A stretch of 64,000 nucleotides of DNA from JBHELQ01 sp046262995 (GTDB lineage Bacteria; Actinomycetota; Thermoleophilia; Solirubrobacterales; Thermoleophilaceae). The stretch spans positions 1-64,000 of the forward strand of contig JBHELQ010000118.1 in assembly GCA_046262995.1 (NCBI GenBank). The letters are read 5' to 3'. The notes beneath the pieces are model-generated. The model saw nothing but the letters and a program-made list of their open reading frames with translations, ran no database searches and was not told the DNA's origin. Shown here in pieces: positions 8,674 to 17,777 of the stretch. A program made the translations under genes and the position numbers. The first letter of the stretch is position 1. Every line of letters begins with the position of its first letter.

Positions 8674-10308
8674 TCAGGCCAGGCGCTGCTCGAGCACCGT
8701 CTCGAGGCGAGCGCCCGGCAGGGACTTCTCGATCGACAGGTCCATTCGGCGCCCCTCGATCCTCAGGGTGCCGACCACGTTGTCGAACCAGGGACTCCCG
8801 TCGACCATCCGCCAGCGCACAGGCGGATCCGACACGCCCGCCATCCGGGCCAGGGACCGCGTCGCCGCCGCCGCGGCTCGCGAGCCGGCCACGCGCACTT
8901 TGTTGCGCTCCTTGTCGTCCAGCGGGTGGCGGAAGGGGGAGCAGACGGCCTGCCACACCGAGCTATGCGCTTTGGAGCCGCGCGGGAAGGCGACCTCGCT
9001 CAGATAGGCGTGGTGGACGTCGCCCGAGAGCGTGACGATCGAGGCCGGGGGTGTGCCCCGCTCGCCTGCCGCGACCGAACGCTGGAGCTCCGACAGCGCC
9101 TCGAAGGAGCGCTGGAAGGCGGCCCAGTGCTCCATGTCCAGCGACTCGCGCAGGCGCTCGCCGAGGGGCGCCAGGCGCGAACCCCAGGCGCCCTCCGACA
9201 GGGCCTCGCTGAACGCTTCGCCGTAGTGCATCCCGGGCGCCAGGAGCCACGGCAGGGACGTCCCGATCACGAGATGGTCGTAGCCGCCGGTCGCGTGCTC
9301 GGTGATCCAGTCCCATTCCCCTTCGTCGACCATCGAGCGCCGCCCGGGTTCGAGCACCCTGCCGGCCCGCGAGTCGATCACGACGATCCTGGTCTCGCCG
9401 AGGTCCCGGCAGTAGCTCCAGCGGCTGCCGTCGGTGCGGCGGTCCGCCCGGACCGCGAAATCGCGAAGCACCTGCTCGCCGTCGCCGGCCGCGCGCACGC
9501 GAGCGAGGAGCTCGTCGTCGGAGTGGGCCTCCGGAGCCAGGTTTCCCAGGTGCTGGTAGATCCAGTAAGTCGAGATCGCGGCCACGATGTGCTCATCCCA
9601 CCAGTGGTGGCGGCGCGCCTCCTCGAGCCAGCTGAGCGAGATGTTCCAGTCGTCATGCACGTCGTGGTCGTCCCAGACCATCGCCGTCGAGACCGTGGAC
9701 AGGAGCCAGCGGATCGCCGGCTCGCTCCACGCCTCGCGATACAGGCGCGCGTACTCCTCGAAGTCGTAGACGCAGTCGCCCGGCGGCTCCGAGGCGTCGC
9801 GACGGCCCTCGAGGAAAGCCCGCGTCTGGGGCGAGGGCTCGTCCGCGTAGACCTGGTCACCGAGCATCAGCAGAGCGTCCGGCCAGCGCTCGGGCGATTC
9901 GGCCTTCATCCGCGTGGCCAGCGCGTGCAGCGCGTCCACCTCGAGTCCCTCCGGCGACTCGTCGCCGGTCAGTGTCCAGGGCGGCTCGTTCGGCGCGGCG
10001 ACGCGGCAGGAGCCGAACGCCAGGACCAGCGGACCGTCCTTCGGATAGGTGCGGAACCGGCTGGGCGGAAACGGCGAGTCCCTCTCGGGCCATACGCGCT
10101 CGCCGTCCAACGCGACCTCGTACTCGTGCCAGGTCCCCGGCTCGAGCCCCTCCGCCCTGACCAGTCCGTAGTGGTGGCCGGCCACGCAGAAGGTGCGCTC
10201 GCTCGAGCCGAGCAGCTCGACCCGGCAGGTCGCATCGGTCTCGACCCAGACGACAGCTTCGGTCTCGCCGACGTAGCGCAGCAGCGGACCGAGCACCAGG
10301 GCGGGCAT
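8674..10308 (-). CDS. PhoD-like alkaline phosphatase family protein
   Basis: The 544-residue protein has an N-terminal beta-sandwich domain (about 1-90) and a calcineurin-like metallophosphatase core. Metal-binding motifs visible are AFGSCR (near 97), MLGDQVYADE (near 150), VWDDHDVHDDWN (near 215), GTSLPWLL (near 350) and LSGDVHHAYLSE (near 430). PhoD enzymes release phosphate from diesters and monoesters using Fe and Ca. No Tat signal is seen at the N-terminus (MPALVLGPLLRYVGETEAV), so this one looks cytosolic or exported by another route. The gene is convergent with thyX (18-base gap) and follows the DUF427 gene by 35 bases on the same strand. Confidence 0.85.
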   Translation of the reverse strand: MPALVLGPLLRYVGETEAVVWVETDATCRVELLGSSERTFCVAGHHYGLVRAEGLEPGTWHEYEVALDGERVWPERDSPFPPSRFRTYPKDGPLVLAFGSCRVAAPNEPPWTLTGDESPEGLEVDALHALATRMKAESPERWPDALLMLGDQVYADEPSPQTRAFLEGRRDASEPPGDCVYDFEEYARLYREAWSEPAIRWLLSTVSTAMVWDDHDVHDDWNISLSWLEEARRHHWWDEHIVAAISTYWIYQHLGNLAPEAHSDDELLARVRAAGDGEQVLRDFAVRADRRTDGSRWSYCRDLGETRIVVIDSRAGRVLEPGRRSMVDEGEWDWITEHATGGYDHLVIGTSLPWLLAPGMHYGEAFSEALSEGAWGSRLAPLGERLRESLDMEHWAAFQRSFEALSELQRSVAAGERGTPPASIVTLSGDVHHAYLSEVAFPRGSKAHSSVWQAVCSPFRHPLDDKERNKVRVAGSRAAAAATRSLARMAGVSDPPVRWRMVDGSPWFDNVVGTLRIEGRRMDLSIEKSLPGARLETVLEQRLA

Positions 10309-10343
10309 GGCCGCACCGTACCCGGGCCCACTCGCCGGATCCC

Positions 10344-11162
10344 CTAGTCAGGCGACCATTGCGTCCGCGGACGCTCCTGCGCCTCGCCGTCGACCTCGAG
10401 CTTCACGCGCTCGTTGAAGAAGGCGAGCATGTCCTTGACCGGCAGCGCGTCGTGCAGCGGGTCGCGATAGGTCCACACGACGTCATCCTCCCGCCGGTCG
10501 CCCAGGCGCAGGTGCCAGTAGGAGGCGAAGCCCTTGTAGGCGCAGGTGGTCCGCTTGTCGCTCGGTTCCAGCAGCTCCTGGCGGACGTCCTCGGCGGGGA
10601 AGTACCAGCGCGGCGGCAGGCCTGCCTCGAACAGGGCCTTGGCGCGCCGCGTTTCGGCAACCAGCTCCCCCTCGACGGACACGCGCACGTGACGTGAGGT
10701 CTCGCGCACGTCGATGCGCGAGTACGGGTCGCGCGCGTGGCCCACGAGCGGCTCGTCCTCCTCGAGCCATTCGTCCATCGCGTCCCACCTGAAACCGAAC
10801 AGGCCGTCGAGGAGCGGCTCGCCGTGGAAGCTCCAGGCCGCGTCCTCGGCGACCTGGTCGCCCGACCGGAGGGACAGCAGTCGCTTCTCCCCCTTCACGG
10901 GGTCGTCGTCCGTACGACCGTTCGGCCGCAGCAGGTCGGAGCGCACGTGCTCCTGGAGGAAGTAGAAGACGGGCAGGCGCGCGTGCTCGTGCAGGATCCT
11001 GGGCCGGCGGCTGTCGACCACTGTCTCACCGGCGAAGCGGGCGCGAATCCACTTCGGCGACTCCTCGAGGTAGAGCAGGCCCCGGACGGGGATCTCGCGG
11101 TTGAAGCGGCCCCCGGGACGCTGACCGAAGGGCCCGTTGCCGAACGTCAGGGACATGGCCAC
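10344..11162 (-). CDS. tandem DUF427-domain protein
   Basis: The 272-residue protein has two DUF427 units (about 25-130 and 150-250). Both show the family landmarks: a short strand with ARFAGETVVDSRR or VSVEGELVAETRR, then LPxxYF/WYFPAEDV, and in the second copy CAYKGFASYWHLRLGD plus DVVWTYRDPL. The function of DUF427 is not established; the fold is a small beta barrel. The first copy lacks the CxYKG motif (it reads DDDPVKGEKRLLSL), so the two halves have diverged. ATG 11162 or 11156 are both plausible starts. It is likely co-transcribed with the PhoD-like gene downstream. Confidence 0.8.
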   Translation of the reverse strand: MAMSLTFGNGPFGQRPGGRFNREIPVRGLLYLEESPKWIRARFAGETVVDSRRPRILHEHARLPVFYFLQEHVRSDLLRPNGRTDDDPVKGEKRLLSLRSGDQVAEDAAWSFHGEPLLDGLFGFRWDAMDEWLEEDEPLVGHARDPYSRIDVRETSRHVRVSVEGELVAETRRAKALFEAGLPPRWYFPAEDVRQELLEPSDKRTTCAYKGFASYWHLRLGDRREDDVVWTYRDPLHDALPVKDMLAFFNERVKLEVDGEAQERPRTQWSPD

Positions 11163-11177
11163 AGGCTAGACAAGGGG

Positions 11178-11205
11178 GAGGGGCCGCCCTTGCGGGCGGC
11201 CCCTC
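11178..11205 (-). terminator. terminator hairpin after the nuo operon
   Basis: A perfect 12-base-pair stem (GAGGGGCCGCCC / GGGCGGCCCCTC) with a 4-base loop. On the minus strand it lies downstream of nuoN and a short ORF, and just before the DUF427 gene, so it is the best candidate for ending the nuo transcript. There is only a weak T run after it. Confidence 0.75.
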
Positions 11206-11230
11206 GGGAGGCGAGTCCTGCCGAACCCGC

Positions 11231-11386
11231 TCAGCGCGTGCCGCGCGTCCAGGTGCTCATGTCCACCCGGTCGTCCCGGCCGGAGGCGCTGGCCTTGCCG
11301 AGGGCGCATTTCCATTTGGCATCCTCGGTTCGGTTGCATGAAAGAGCCTCGCGCCCCTGGGACGCCGGCGGTGTGAGGTCCCTCAC
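11231..11386 (-). CDS. possible 51-residue ORF directly after nuoN
   Basis: The nuoN stop TGA is followed immediately by GTG (TGAGTG). This opens a 51-codon frame containing SCNRTEDAKWKCALGKAS and ending in WTRGTR. The last 35 codons have the strong third-position GC bias of real genes here; the first 15 do not, so the true start may be internal or the frame may be the 3' remnant of a lost gene. Two Cys flank a Lys-Trp-Lys. It lies before the operon terminator. No family is recognised. Confidence 0.35.
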   Translation of the reverse strand: MRDLTPPASQGREALSCNRTEDAKWKCALGKASASGRDDRVDMSTWTRGTR

Positions 11387-12931
11387 TCAACCGCTGAAGG
11401 CGCCCGCCAGCGAGCTGCCCACGTCCCTGGCGGCGTCGAACAGCGGTCCCGGCACGATTCCCAGGGCGACCGTGAGCGCGGCGCAGACGACGGCCACGAC
11501 CAGGAGCTCCGGCTGGGCCCGCGCGTCCGCCTCGGGTGACCAGCCCGCGACCGGCCTGACCCGGCGCCGGGGCAGGGTCGGCAGCTCCACCTCGTAGCCC
11601 CCCATCCACATCACGGCGATCACGCGCAGGTAGTAGGCGAGCGAGATCACCGAGCCGATCACGATCACGATTCCGAGCCAGGTGTAGTCGCCCGAGACCG
11701 ACGCGTCGATCAAATAGAACTTGCCGATGAAGCCGCCGGTGGCCGGGAAGCCGGCCAGCGCGAGCATCGCGATCGTCATCGGCCACGCGAGCCACGGCTG
11801 GGCCATGCCCAGGTCCTCGAGCGAGGCCAGGTCGTCACCGTGCTCGGACACCCGCTCGCGCGCCGTGACCACCGCGAACGCGGCCATGTTCATCAGCAGG
11901 TAGACGGCGAGGTAGAAGACGGTCGCCTGCAGGCCGAGCCTGGTGCCGACCACGACGCCCGCCAGCAGGTAACCGGCCTGGGCCACGCCGGACCAGGCGA
12001 GCAGCCGCTTGAGCGAGCGCTGAGCGATCGCGCCCACGTTGCCGATCACGATCGTCGCGGTCGCCAGCACCGCCAGGGCGGGGGCCCAATCGGTCTGCGA
12101 CGAGATCAGCGCCTGGTCGAAGAAGCGCAGGAAGACGGCTAACGCAGCGGCCTTGGTGGCGACTGCCATGAACGCGGTGATCGGGGTCGGCGCGCCCTGG
12201 TAGACGTCGGGCGTCCATTGGTGGAAGGGCGCCACGGAGGCCTTGAAGGCCAGCCCCGTGGCCGACAGCGCGATGCCGGTCAGGAGCAACGGGTCGGACA
12301 CCCCGACCTGCTTGCCGACCGCCGCGCCGATGGCGGCGAAATCGGTCGAGCCGGTCGCCCCGTAGATCAGGGCCAGCCCGTAGAGGAGCGTCGCCGAGCC
12401 GACCGAGCCGATCACCAGGTACTTGAGGCCGGCCTCGAGCGAGGTGCGCCGCCACAGCTCGGTGGCGCAGAGGACATAGAGCGGAATCGAGAGCAGCTCG
12501 ATGCCGACGAACAGGGTGACCAGGTTCTCCGCCTCGGCGAGCACCACCATCCCGCTGATCGAACCGAGCAGGAGGGTGAGGTACTCCCCGCGGCCGACCT
12601 CGCGCATCGCGGCCGAGCGCAGCGACATAAGCACCGTGACGATGCCCGCGACGTAGAAGAGCATCGAGACCCCCAGGCCGAGCGCGTCCACGGACAGCGC
12701 GCCCTCGATGATCGGCTTCACGTCGCCCGGCTCCCAGACCCAGATCGTCAACCCGATAGCAGTGAGCAGGGCGGCGATCGTCATGGCCGGCAGCACGACC
12801 CGCTGCACGAGCCGCGCGCGCAGGAGCCCGGCCAGCAGCACCAGGATCGACCCGCCGGTGACCGCGATCAGCGGCGAGAGCGCCTTGTAGTCGACGTGGG
12901 GCGCCTGCACCTCGGCGAGGGGCAGGCTCAT
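11387..12931 (-). CDS. nuoN: NADH-quinone oxidoreductase subunit N
   Basis: A 514-residue antiporter-like membrane subunit of complex I with about 14 helices. It is one of the three proton-pumping Mrp-type subunits. Characteristic segments are GIELLSIPLYVLCA, FKASVAPFHQWTPDVYQGAPTPITAFMA (conserved Lys and the loop of TM7-8) and LAGFPATGGFIGKFYL. ATG 12931 overlaps the nuoM stop by 4 bases (ATGA). A longer open frame upstream is only the nuoM region read in another frame. It is the last gene of the nuo operon. Confidence 0.95.
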   Translation of the reverse strand: MSLPLAEVQAPHVDYKALSPLIAVTGGSILVLLAGLLRARLVQRVVLPAMTIAALLTAIGLTIWVWEPGDVKPIIEGALSVDALGLGVSMLFYVAGIVTVLMSLRSAAMREVGRGEYLTLLLGSISGMVVLAEAENLVTLFVGIELLSIPLYVLCATELWRRTSLEAGLKYLVIGSVGSATLLYGLALIYGATGSTDFAAIGAAVGKQVGVSDPLLLTGIALSATGLAFKASVAPFHQWTPDVYQGAPTPITAFMAVATKAAALAVFLRFFDQALISSQTDWAPALAVLATATIVIGNVGAIAQRSLKRLLAWSGVAQAGYLLAGVVVGTRLGLQATVFYLAVYLLMNMAAFAVVTARERVSEHGDDLASLEDLGMAQPWLAWPMTIAMLALAGFPATGGFIGKFYLIDASVSGDYTWLGIVIVIGSVISLAYYLRVIAVMWMGGYEVELPTLPRRRVRPVAGWSPEADARAQPELLVVAVVCAALTVALGIVPGPLFDAARDVGSSLAGAFSG

Positions 12932-14406
12932 CTGATCACCGAGACCTCGGGATTGGCCGGCTTCAGCTTCGCCGTCGTCGCCGGTTCGCTGCGCCGCAGG
13001 ACGAGCTGGGGATAGACGCCGAGCGCGACCACCACGGCCACGACGGGCGCGATCGCCGCCAGCTCCAGTCGCGCCAGCTCGCGCGACGCGACGGCCGGTC
13101 CCGGGCGGTTGTGCATCGTGCGCTGGAACAGCCGGATCACGTACACCGCCGCGAGCACGACGCCGGCGCTCGCCACCAGGCCGTAGACCAGCTTGTGCTC
13201 GAAGGCCCCGAACAGGATCAGGATCTCGCCGACGAAGTTCGGCGACCCCGGCATCGCCAGCGTCGCGAAGGCGACGATCAGGAACAGGGCCGCCAGCACG
13301 GGCGCGCGGTAGGCCATGCCGCCGAGCTCCGACAGCGACTCGCTGCCGCCGGCGCGGGTGGCGAGCGCGCCGATGATCAGGAACAGCGGCACCACCACCA
13401 GGCCGTGGCTCAGCATCTGCATGACGGCCCCCTGGGCGCCCTTCGGGTCGAGGGCGAAGATCCCCAACGTGATGAAGCCGAGCTGGGCGATCGAGGAGTA
13501 GGCAACCACCAGGCGGGCGTTGTCCTGCGAAAAGGCGAGCACCGAGCCGTACAGGATCGAGACGACTGCGATCACGATGAAGAGCTCCTGCCAGTGCTGC
13601 GCGCCCTGCGGCATGGTCGGAAGCACGATCCGCAGGAACCCGTAGACGCCGACCTTCGACAGCACCCCGGACAGGAGGGCCAGCACGGGGAGGGGGGTCG
13701 CGCGGTAGGTCTCGGGCACCCAGCCGTGCAGCGGGAAGAGCGGCGCCTTGACGAAGAAAGCCGCGGCGAACAGCAGCACGATCCACTCCTGCGAGCCGGT
13801 CGGGAGGGAGCGCTGGGCGAGCTGGGCGAGCGAGAACGAGATCTGGCCGCCCTCGGGCGTGGCGAGCACCCCCAGCGCCACGGCGCCCGCCAGCATCAAC
13901 AGCGAGCCGGCCAACGTGTAGATCACGAACTTCGTGGTAGCGCGCACCCGGTCGCCGCTCCCGAAGCCGCCGATCAGGAAGTAGAACGGCACCAGCATCA
14001 GGTCGAAGAAGACGACGAACAGCGCCAGGTCCTGGGCGCAGAAGGCGCCGAGCACGGCGGTCTCGGCCAGGGCCAGGTGGAAGAAGAACAGCCGCGGTCG
14101 CCGGCCCTCGGTGAAGGCGGCCCAGAGGGTCGCCGGGACCCAGGCGATCGCGGTGAGCAGGATCAGGAACAGGTTCAGGCCGTCGACGCCGAGCTGGTAG
14201 CGGATGCCGAGCTCCGAGATCCAGCTGCGGTCGGTCACGTGCTGGAGCCCGGCCCGGCCGGAGTCGAAGTCGGCCAGGAAGGCGATGGCGTAGCCGAGCA
14301 CGACAACCGCCGCGCCGAGCACGAGCCAGCGTGCGAGGCGGGCCGGCAGGGCCGCCGCGAGCAGGCCGGAGGCGAGCGGGAGGAAGATCAGGATCGACAG
14401 GTACAC
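12928..14406 (-). CDS. nuoM: NADH-quinone oxidoreductase subunit M
   Basis: The 492-residue proton-pumping membrane subunit has about 14 helices. It contains FFDLMLVPFYFLIGG, AFFVKAPLFPLHGWVPETYRATPLP (functional Lys and His) and SSIAQLGFITLGIFA, all typical of NuoM. The ATG start follows nuoL by 4 bases. A hydrophilic C-terminal tail (about the last 20 residues) overlaps the nuoN start. Confidence 0.96.
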   Translation of the reverse strand: MYLSILIFLPLASGLLAAALPARLARWLVLGAAVVVLGYAIAFLADFDSGRAGLQHVTDRSWISELGIRYQLGVDGLNLFLILLTAIAWVPATLWAAFTEGRRPRLFFFHLALAETAVLGAFCAQDLALFVVFFDLMLVPFYFLIGGFGSGDRVRATTKFVIYTLAGSLLMLAGAVALGVLATPEGGQISFSLAQLAQRSLPTGSQEWIVLLFAAAFFVKAPLFPLHGWVPETYRATPLPVLALLSGVLSKVGVYGFLRIVLPTMPQGAQHWQELFIVIAVVSILYGSVLAFSQDNARLVVAYSSIAQLGFITLGIFALDPKGAQGAVMQMLSHGLVVVPLFLIIGALATRAGGSESLSELGGMAYRAPVLAALFLIVAFATLAMPGSPNFVGEILILFGAFEHKLVYGLVASAGVVLAAVYVIRLFQRTMHNRPGPAVASRELARLELAAIAPVVAVVVALGVYPQLVLRRSEPATTAKLKPANPEVSVIR

Positions 14407-14410
14407 GGCG

Positions 14411-16417
14411 CTACGAGCTCACGATCAGGAAGTAGAGGGCCAGGCCGGCGAGGCCCATCAGGAGCAGCAGCGCGTAGGCGCGCAGGTAGCCCGTCTGGAT
14501 CGCGCGCGCGAAGGCCGTTCCAGCCCGCACGACGCCGGTCGCGCCGCCCACGACCGTCCCCTGGACGAAGTCGGTCTCGATCACGTTGCGGCCCAGGCGG
14601 CCTGCCGCGGCGCCCGGCCGCACGAACACCGCGGCATAGAGCTCGTCGAAGTACCACTTGTTGACGAGGAAGGTGTGCAGCGCGTCGAGCCGCTCGCGCA
14701 GCTCGAGCCGCAGGGAGCGCCGTCGCATGTAGACGAGATACGCCAGGGCGATGCCCACGATGGAGACCAGGCCGCCGGCCACCAGACCGATCAGCTCGGA
14801 GCCGTTCGTGGGCGCGGTGTCCGCGAAGCGCGAGTCCGCGAAGGTCGGCTCCAGGAAGGTCTCGAGCCAGTCGCTCGCGTAGGGGATCGCCACGATGCCC
14901 CCCACGACCGACAGGAGCGCGAGGGGCGCCATCGCCGCGCGCATCGGCCAGGCCCGCTCGGCGACGTGGTGCTCGGGCCCCGGGAAGCCGACGTCGGTGT
15001 CCTCGGGCTCGCCGCTGGCCGGGTTCTCCGGCTCGTGGTGCGCCAGCTGGCCGGCCTCGAGCTCACGCGCCTCTGGCACCGGCTCGCGGAAGAAGACGCG
15101 AAAGACCATGCGGAACGCGTAGAAGGCGGTCATGCCCGCGGCCAGGTAGCCGACGATCGCCAGCGCCCAGTAGCCGCCGCCGCGGTTGATGGCGAATGCC
15201 AGGATCTCGTCCTTCGAGAAGAACCCGGAGGTGAAGGGAAAGCCCGCCAGCGCCAGCGCGCCGATCGTGAAGGTGGCGAAGGTGAACGGCATCGCCTTGC
15301 GAAAGCCGCCCATGCGGTCGATCGACTGGTTGCCGGACATCGCGCCGATCACCGAGCCCGCGCCCATGAACAGCAGCGCCTTGAAGAAGGCGTGGGTCAT
15401 CAGGTGGAACAGGCCGGCCCCATAGGCCGCCACCGACACGCCCATCACCATGTACCCGATCTGCGAGATCGTGGAGTAGGCGATGACCCGCTTCAGGTCG
15501 GTCACGACCAGGGCCACGCTCGCCGCGAACAGCAGCGTGGCGGCGCCGATGATCGCGGACACGTCGGCAGCCGCCGGCGCCTGCTCGAACAGGGGGTGCA
15601 TGCGGGCGATCAGGTAGACGCCCGCGGTGACCATCGTCGCGGCGTGGATCAGTGCCGAGACGGGCGTCGGGCCCTCCATCGCGTCCGGCAGCCAGGTGTG
15701 GAGCGGCAGCTGCGCGGACTTCGCGAAGGCGCCGACGAGCAGCAACAGGCAGGCTGCGACCAGGGTGGCGTCGTTGCGGGCGAAGACCTCGCCCGTCTTG
15801 CCGAACACGCCCGCGTAGTCGAGCGCCCCGGTCTTGTCGAGCAGCAGGAAGGCGGCGACCACCATGCCGACGTCCCCGATCACGTTGATCACGAAGGCCT
15901 TGATGCCGGCGTACGTGGCCGTCCCGCGCCGATACCAGTAGGAGATCAGCAGGAACGACGCCGCCCCGACGAACGCCCAGCCGACGATCAGGATCACGAA
16001 GTTCGCCGCCAGGACCAGCAGCAGCATCGAGAACACGAAGTAGTTCAGGTACGCGAAGTAGCGCGCGTAGCCGCGGTCGGAGTCCATATAGGCGACCGAG
16101 TAGACGTGGATCAGGAAAGAGACCCCGCTCACGACCAGGCACATGAACACCGACAGCGGGTCGATCAGGATCGAGAGGTCGACCTTGAAGTCCGCGGTGC
16201 TGGCATAGGTCCAGGCCGAGTCGACCAGGTGCCGTTTGGACGCCGGCTCGCCGAGCATGTCGAAGAAGGCGCCGAGGCTCGCCAGGAACGAGCCGAGGAT
16301 CGCGGCGCTGGCGATCCAGCCCGGGAGGCGGCCGGGCAGCCAGCGCCAGCCGAGGCCCACGACCAGCATCCCCGCCAGCGGGTAGGCGAGGATCAGCCAG
16401 CCCCAGGTCGGACTCAC
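14411..16417 (-). CDS. nuoL: NADH-quinone oxidoreductase subunit L
   Basis: This 668-residue subunit is the distal proton pump and carries the long lateral helix at its C-terminus. Clear motifs include AFAKSAQLPLHTWLPDAMEGPTPVSALIHAATMVTAGVYLI in outline (near 225-265), STISQIGYMVMG, and LAGFPFTSGFFSKDEIL. A charged loop (about 455-490, with many Glu/Pro) separates the antiporter core from the last helices. ATG 16417 overlaps the nuoK stop by 4 bases. Confidence 0.96.
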   Translation of the reverse strand: MSPTWGWLILAYPLAGMLVVGLGWRWLPGRLPGWIASAAILGSFLASLGAFFDMLGEPASKRHLVDSAWTYASTADFKVDLSILIDPLSVFMCLVVSGVSFLIHVYSVAYMDSDRGYARYFAYLNYFVFSMLLLVLAANFVILIVGWAFVGAASFLLISYWYRRGTATYAGIKAFVINVIGDVGMVVAAFLLLDKTGALDYAGVFGKTGEVFARNDATLVAACLLLLVGAFAKSAQLPLHTWLPDAMEGPTPVSALIHAATMVTAGVYLIARMHPLFEQAPAAADVSAIIGAATLLFAASVALVVTDLKRVIAYSTISQIGYMVMGVSVAAYGAGLFHLMTHAFFKALLFMGAGSVIGAMSGNQSIDRMGGFRKAMPFTFATFTIGALALAGFPFTSGFFSKDEILAFAINRGGGYWALAIVGYLAAGMTAFYAFRMVFRVFFREPVPEARELEAGQLAHHEPENPASGEPEDTDVGFPGPEHHVAERAWPMRAAMAPLALLSVVGGIVAIPYASDWLETFLEPTFADSRFADTAPTNGSELIGLVAGGLVSIVGIALAYLVYMRRRSLRLELRERLDALHTFLVNKWYFDELYAAVFVRPGAAAGRLGRNVIETDFVQGTVVGGATGVVRAGTAFARAIQTGYLRAYALLLLMGLAGLALYFLIVSS

Positions 16418-16713
16418 CCTCGGAGCTCCGACATCTCGTCGACGTCGATGGGCAGCCGGTTGCGGTACATCGCGACGATGATCCCCAAGCCGATCACGAC
16501 CTCACAGGCCGCGATCACCATCACGATCAGCGCGAACACCTGCCCCGCCCCGTTCCCATACATGCGCGCGAAGGCGACCAGCGCGAGGTTGCCGGCGTTC
16601 AGCATCAGCTCCAGGCAGAGCAGGACGACGAGCGGGTTGCGGCGCGTCAGCACACCGGCCGCGCCGATGCAGAAGATGAACGCCGACAGGACGACGAACC
16701 AGACGACGTCCAC
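16414..16713 (-). CDS. nuoK: NADH-quinone oxidoreductase subunit K
   Basis: The 99-residue product has three helices and is the usual size for NuoK. The conserved membrane Glu residues are in LLCLELMLNAGNLALV and VIAACEVVIGLGI. These form part of the proton path next to NuoJ and NuoN. It starts directly after the nuoJ stop and overlaps nuoL by 4 bases. Confidence 0.96.
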   Translation of the reverse strand: MDVVWFVVLSAFIFCIGAAGVLTRRNPLVVLLCLELMLNAGNLALVAFARMYGNGAGQVFALIVMVIAACEVVIGLGIIVAMYRNRLPIDVDEMSELRG

Positions 16714-17244
16714 CTACGCAGCCTCCTCTTCCAGGCCTCGCCGCCGGCGCGCGAGCACGACCGCCCCCACCGCGGCGATCAGCAGCAGGTACGAGGCCGC
16801 CTCGAACGCCACCAGGAACTTGCTGAGCAGCAGGCCGCCGACCTGGCCCGGCGAGCCGAAGCCGGCTCCGACGTCGGCGCCGCGACTGTCGAGCGCGCCC
16901 AGGCTCGAGCCCACGATCGCGATCGTCAGCTCCACGAGCAGTGCCAGGGCGAACAGCGGTCCGACGGAGGAGATCGGGCCCGAGTCGGGGCGCAGCGGCT
17001 CGTCGGCGCCGCCGATGTAGGCGACGACGAACACGTACAGCACCATCACCGCTCCGGCGTACACGACGACCTGTGCCGCGGCGATGAAGGCAGCCCGCAT
17101 GAGCAGGAACAGGACCGCCAGGGCGATCAGATGCCCGACCAGGGCGAGCACGCTGAAGAACGGGTTGCGAAGCAGGACGACCCCGAGCGCGCCGCCGAGC
17201 GCCAGCCCGCCGGCGAGGAAGAACATCGCCTGCTCGAACCACAC
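16714..17244 (-). CDS. nuoJ: NADH-quinone oxidoreductase subunit J
   Basis: The 176-residue, five-helix subunit contains the family segment AAQVVVYAGAVMVLYVFVV, whose pi-bulge helix couples quinone reduction to pumping. A long loop of about 40 residues lies between helices 4 and 5. GTG 17244 (VWFEQAMFF) is used because it lies 5 bases past the nuoI stop and opens right at the first helix. The longer open frame upstream is nuoI read in another frame. Confidence 0.94.
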   Translation of the reverse strand: MWFEQAMFFLAGGLALGGALGVVLLRNPFFSVLALVGHLIALAVLFLLMRAAFIAAAQVVVYAGAVMVLYVFVVAYIGGADEPLRPDSGPISSVGPLFALALLVELTIAIVGSSLGALDSRGADVGAGFGSPGQVGGLLLSKFLVAFEAASYLLLIAAVGAVVLARRRRGLEEEAA

Positions 17245-17249
17245 TGCGG

Positions 17250-17777
17250 CTACTCCCCCTCGCGCCGCAACGGCGTGTGCTCCGGCGGGTCCGCGAGCAG
17301 CATCTCCTTCGTGAAGATCAGGTCGGAGCGCTCGTAGTCCGCCAGCTCGTAGTCGTTGCCCATCGTGATCGCGTCGAACGGGCAGGCGACCTCGCAATAG
17401 CCGCAGAAGATGCAACGGGTCATGTTGATCTCGTAGACGGCGGCGTAGCGCTCTCCGGCCGAGACCTGGTTGTCGGGGGTGTTCTCGGCCGCGACGACGC
17501 GGATGCACTCGGCCGGGCAGGCGGCAACGCACAGGGAGCAGCCGACGCATTTCTCAAGCCCCGTCTCCTCGAAGCGCTGGAGCTTGTGGCGGCCGCGGAA
17601 GCGCGGGTAGACCGGCGTCTTCTCCTCCGGGTACTGGATCGTTACCGGCCCCTCGGCGAGGCGGCCGAACGTGGTGCGCAGCCCGCGCAGCGTCTCCCCG
17701 AAGGCCCGGTAGACGGCCCCCACCCCGCCCGGCTCCGGGCCGCGGGGCACCTGGACGATGTCGTCGCGCCAGTCCAT
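17250..17777 (-). CDS. nuoI: NADH-quinone oxidoreductase subunit I (two 4Fe-4S clusters)
   Basis: The 175-residue ferredoxin-like subunit carries clusters N6a and N6b. Both binding motifs are complete: CVGCSLCVAACPAEC (near 78-92) and CIFCGYCEVACPFDAI (near 123-138). It passes electrons towards NuoB in the peripheral arm. ATG 17777 shares one base with the nuoH stop (TGATG). The C-terminus is acidic, with a Pro-rich ending. Confidence 0.96.
   Translation of the reverse strand: MDWRDDIVQVPRGPEPGGVGAVYRAFGETLRGLRTTFGRLAEGPVTIQYPEEKTPVYPRFRGRHKLQRFEETGLEKCVGCSLCVAACPAECIRVVAAENTPDNQVSAGERYAAVYEINMTRCIFCGYCEVACPFDAITMGNDYELADYERSDLIFTKEMLLADPPEHTPLRREGE

Noticed and set aside
13111..17020. Long plus-strand open frames opposite nuoL-nuoM
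   Set aside because: They are antisense to clear complex I genes, and their translations are Gln/Arg/Asp/His-rich shadow sequence.
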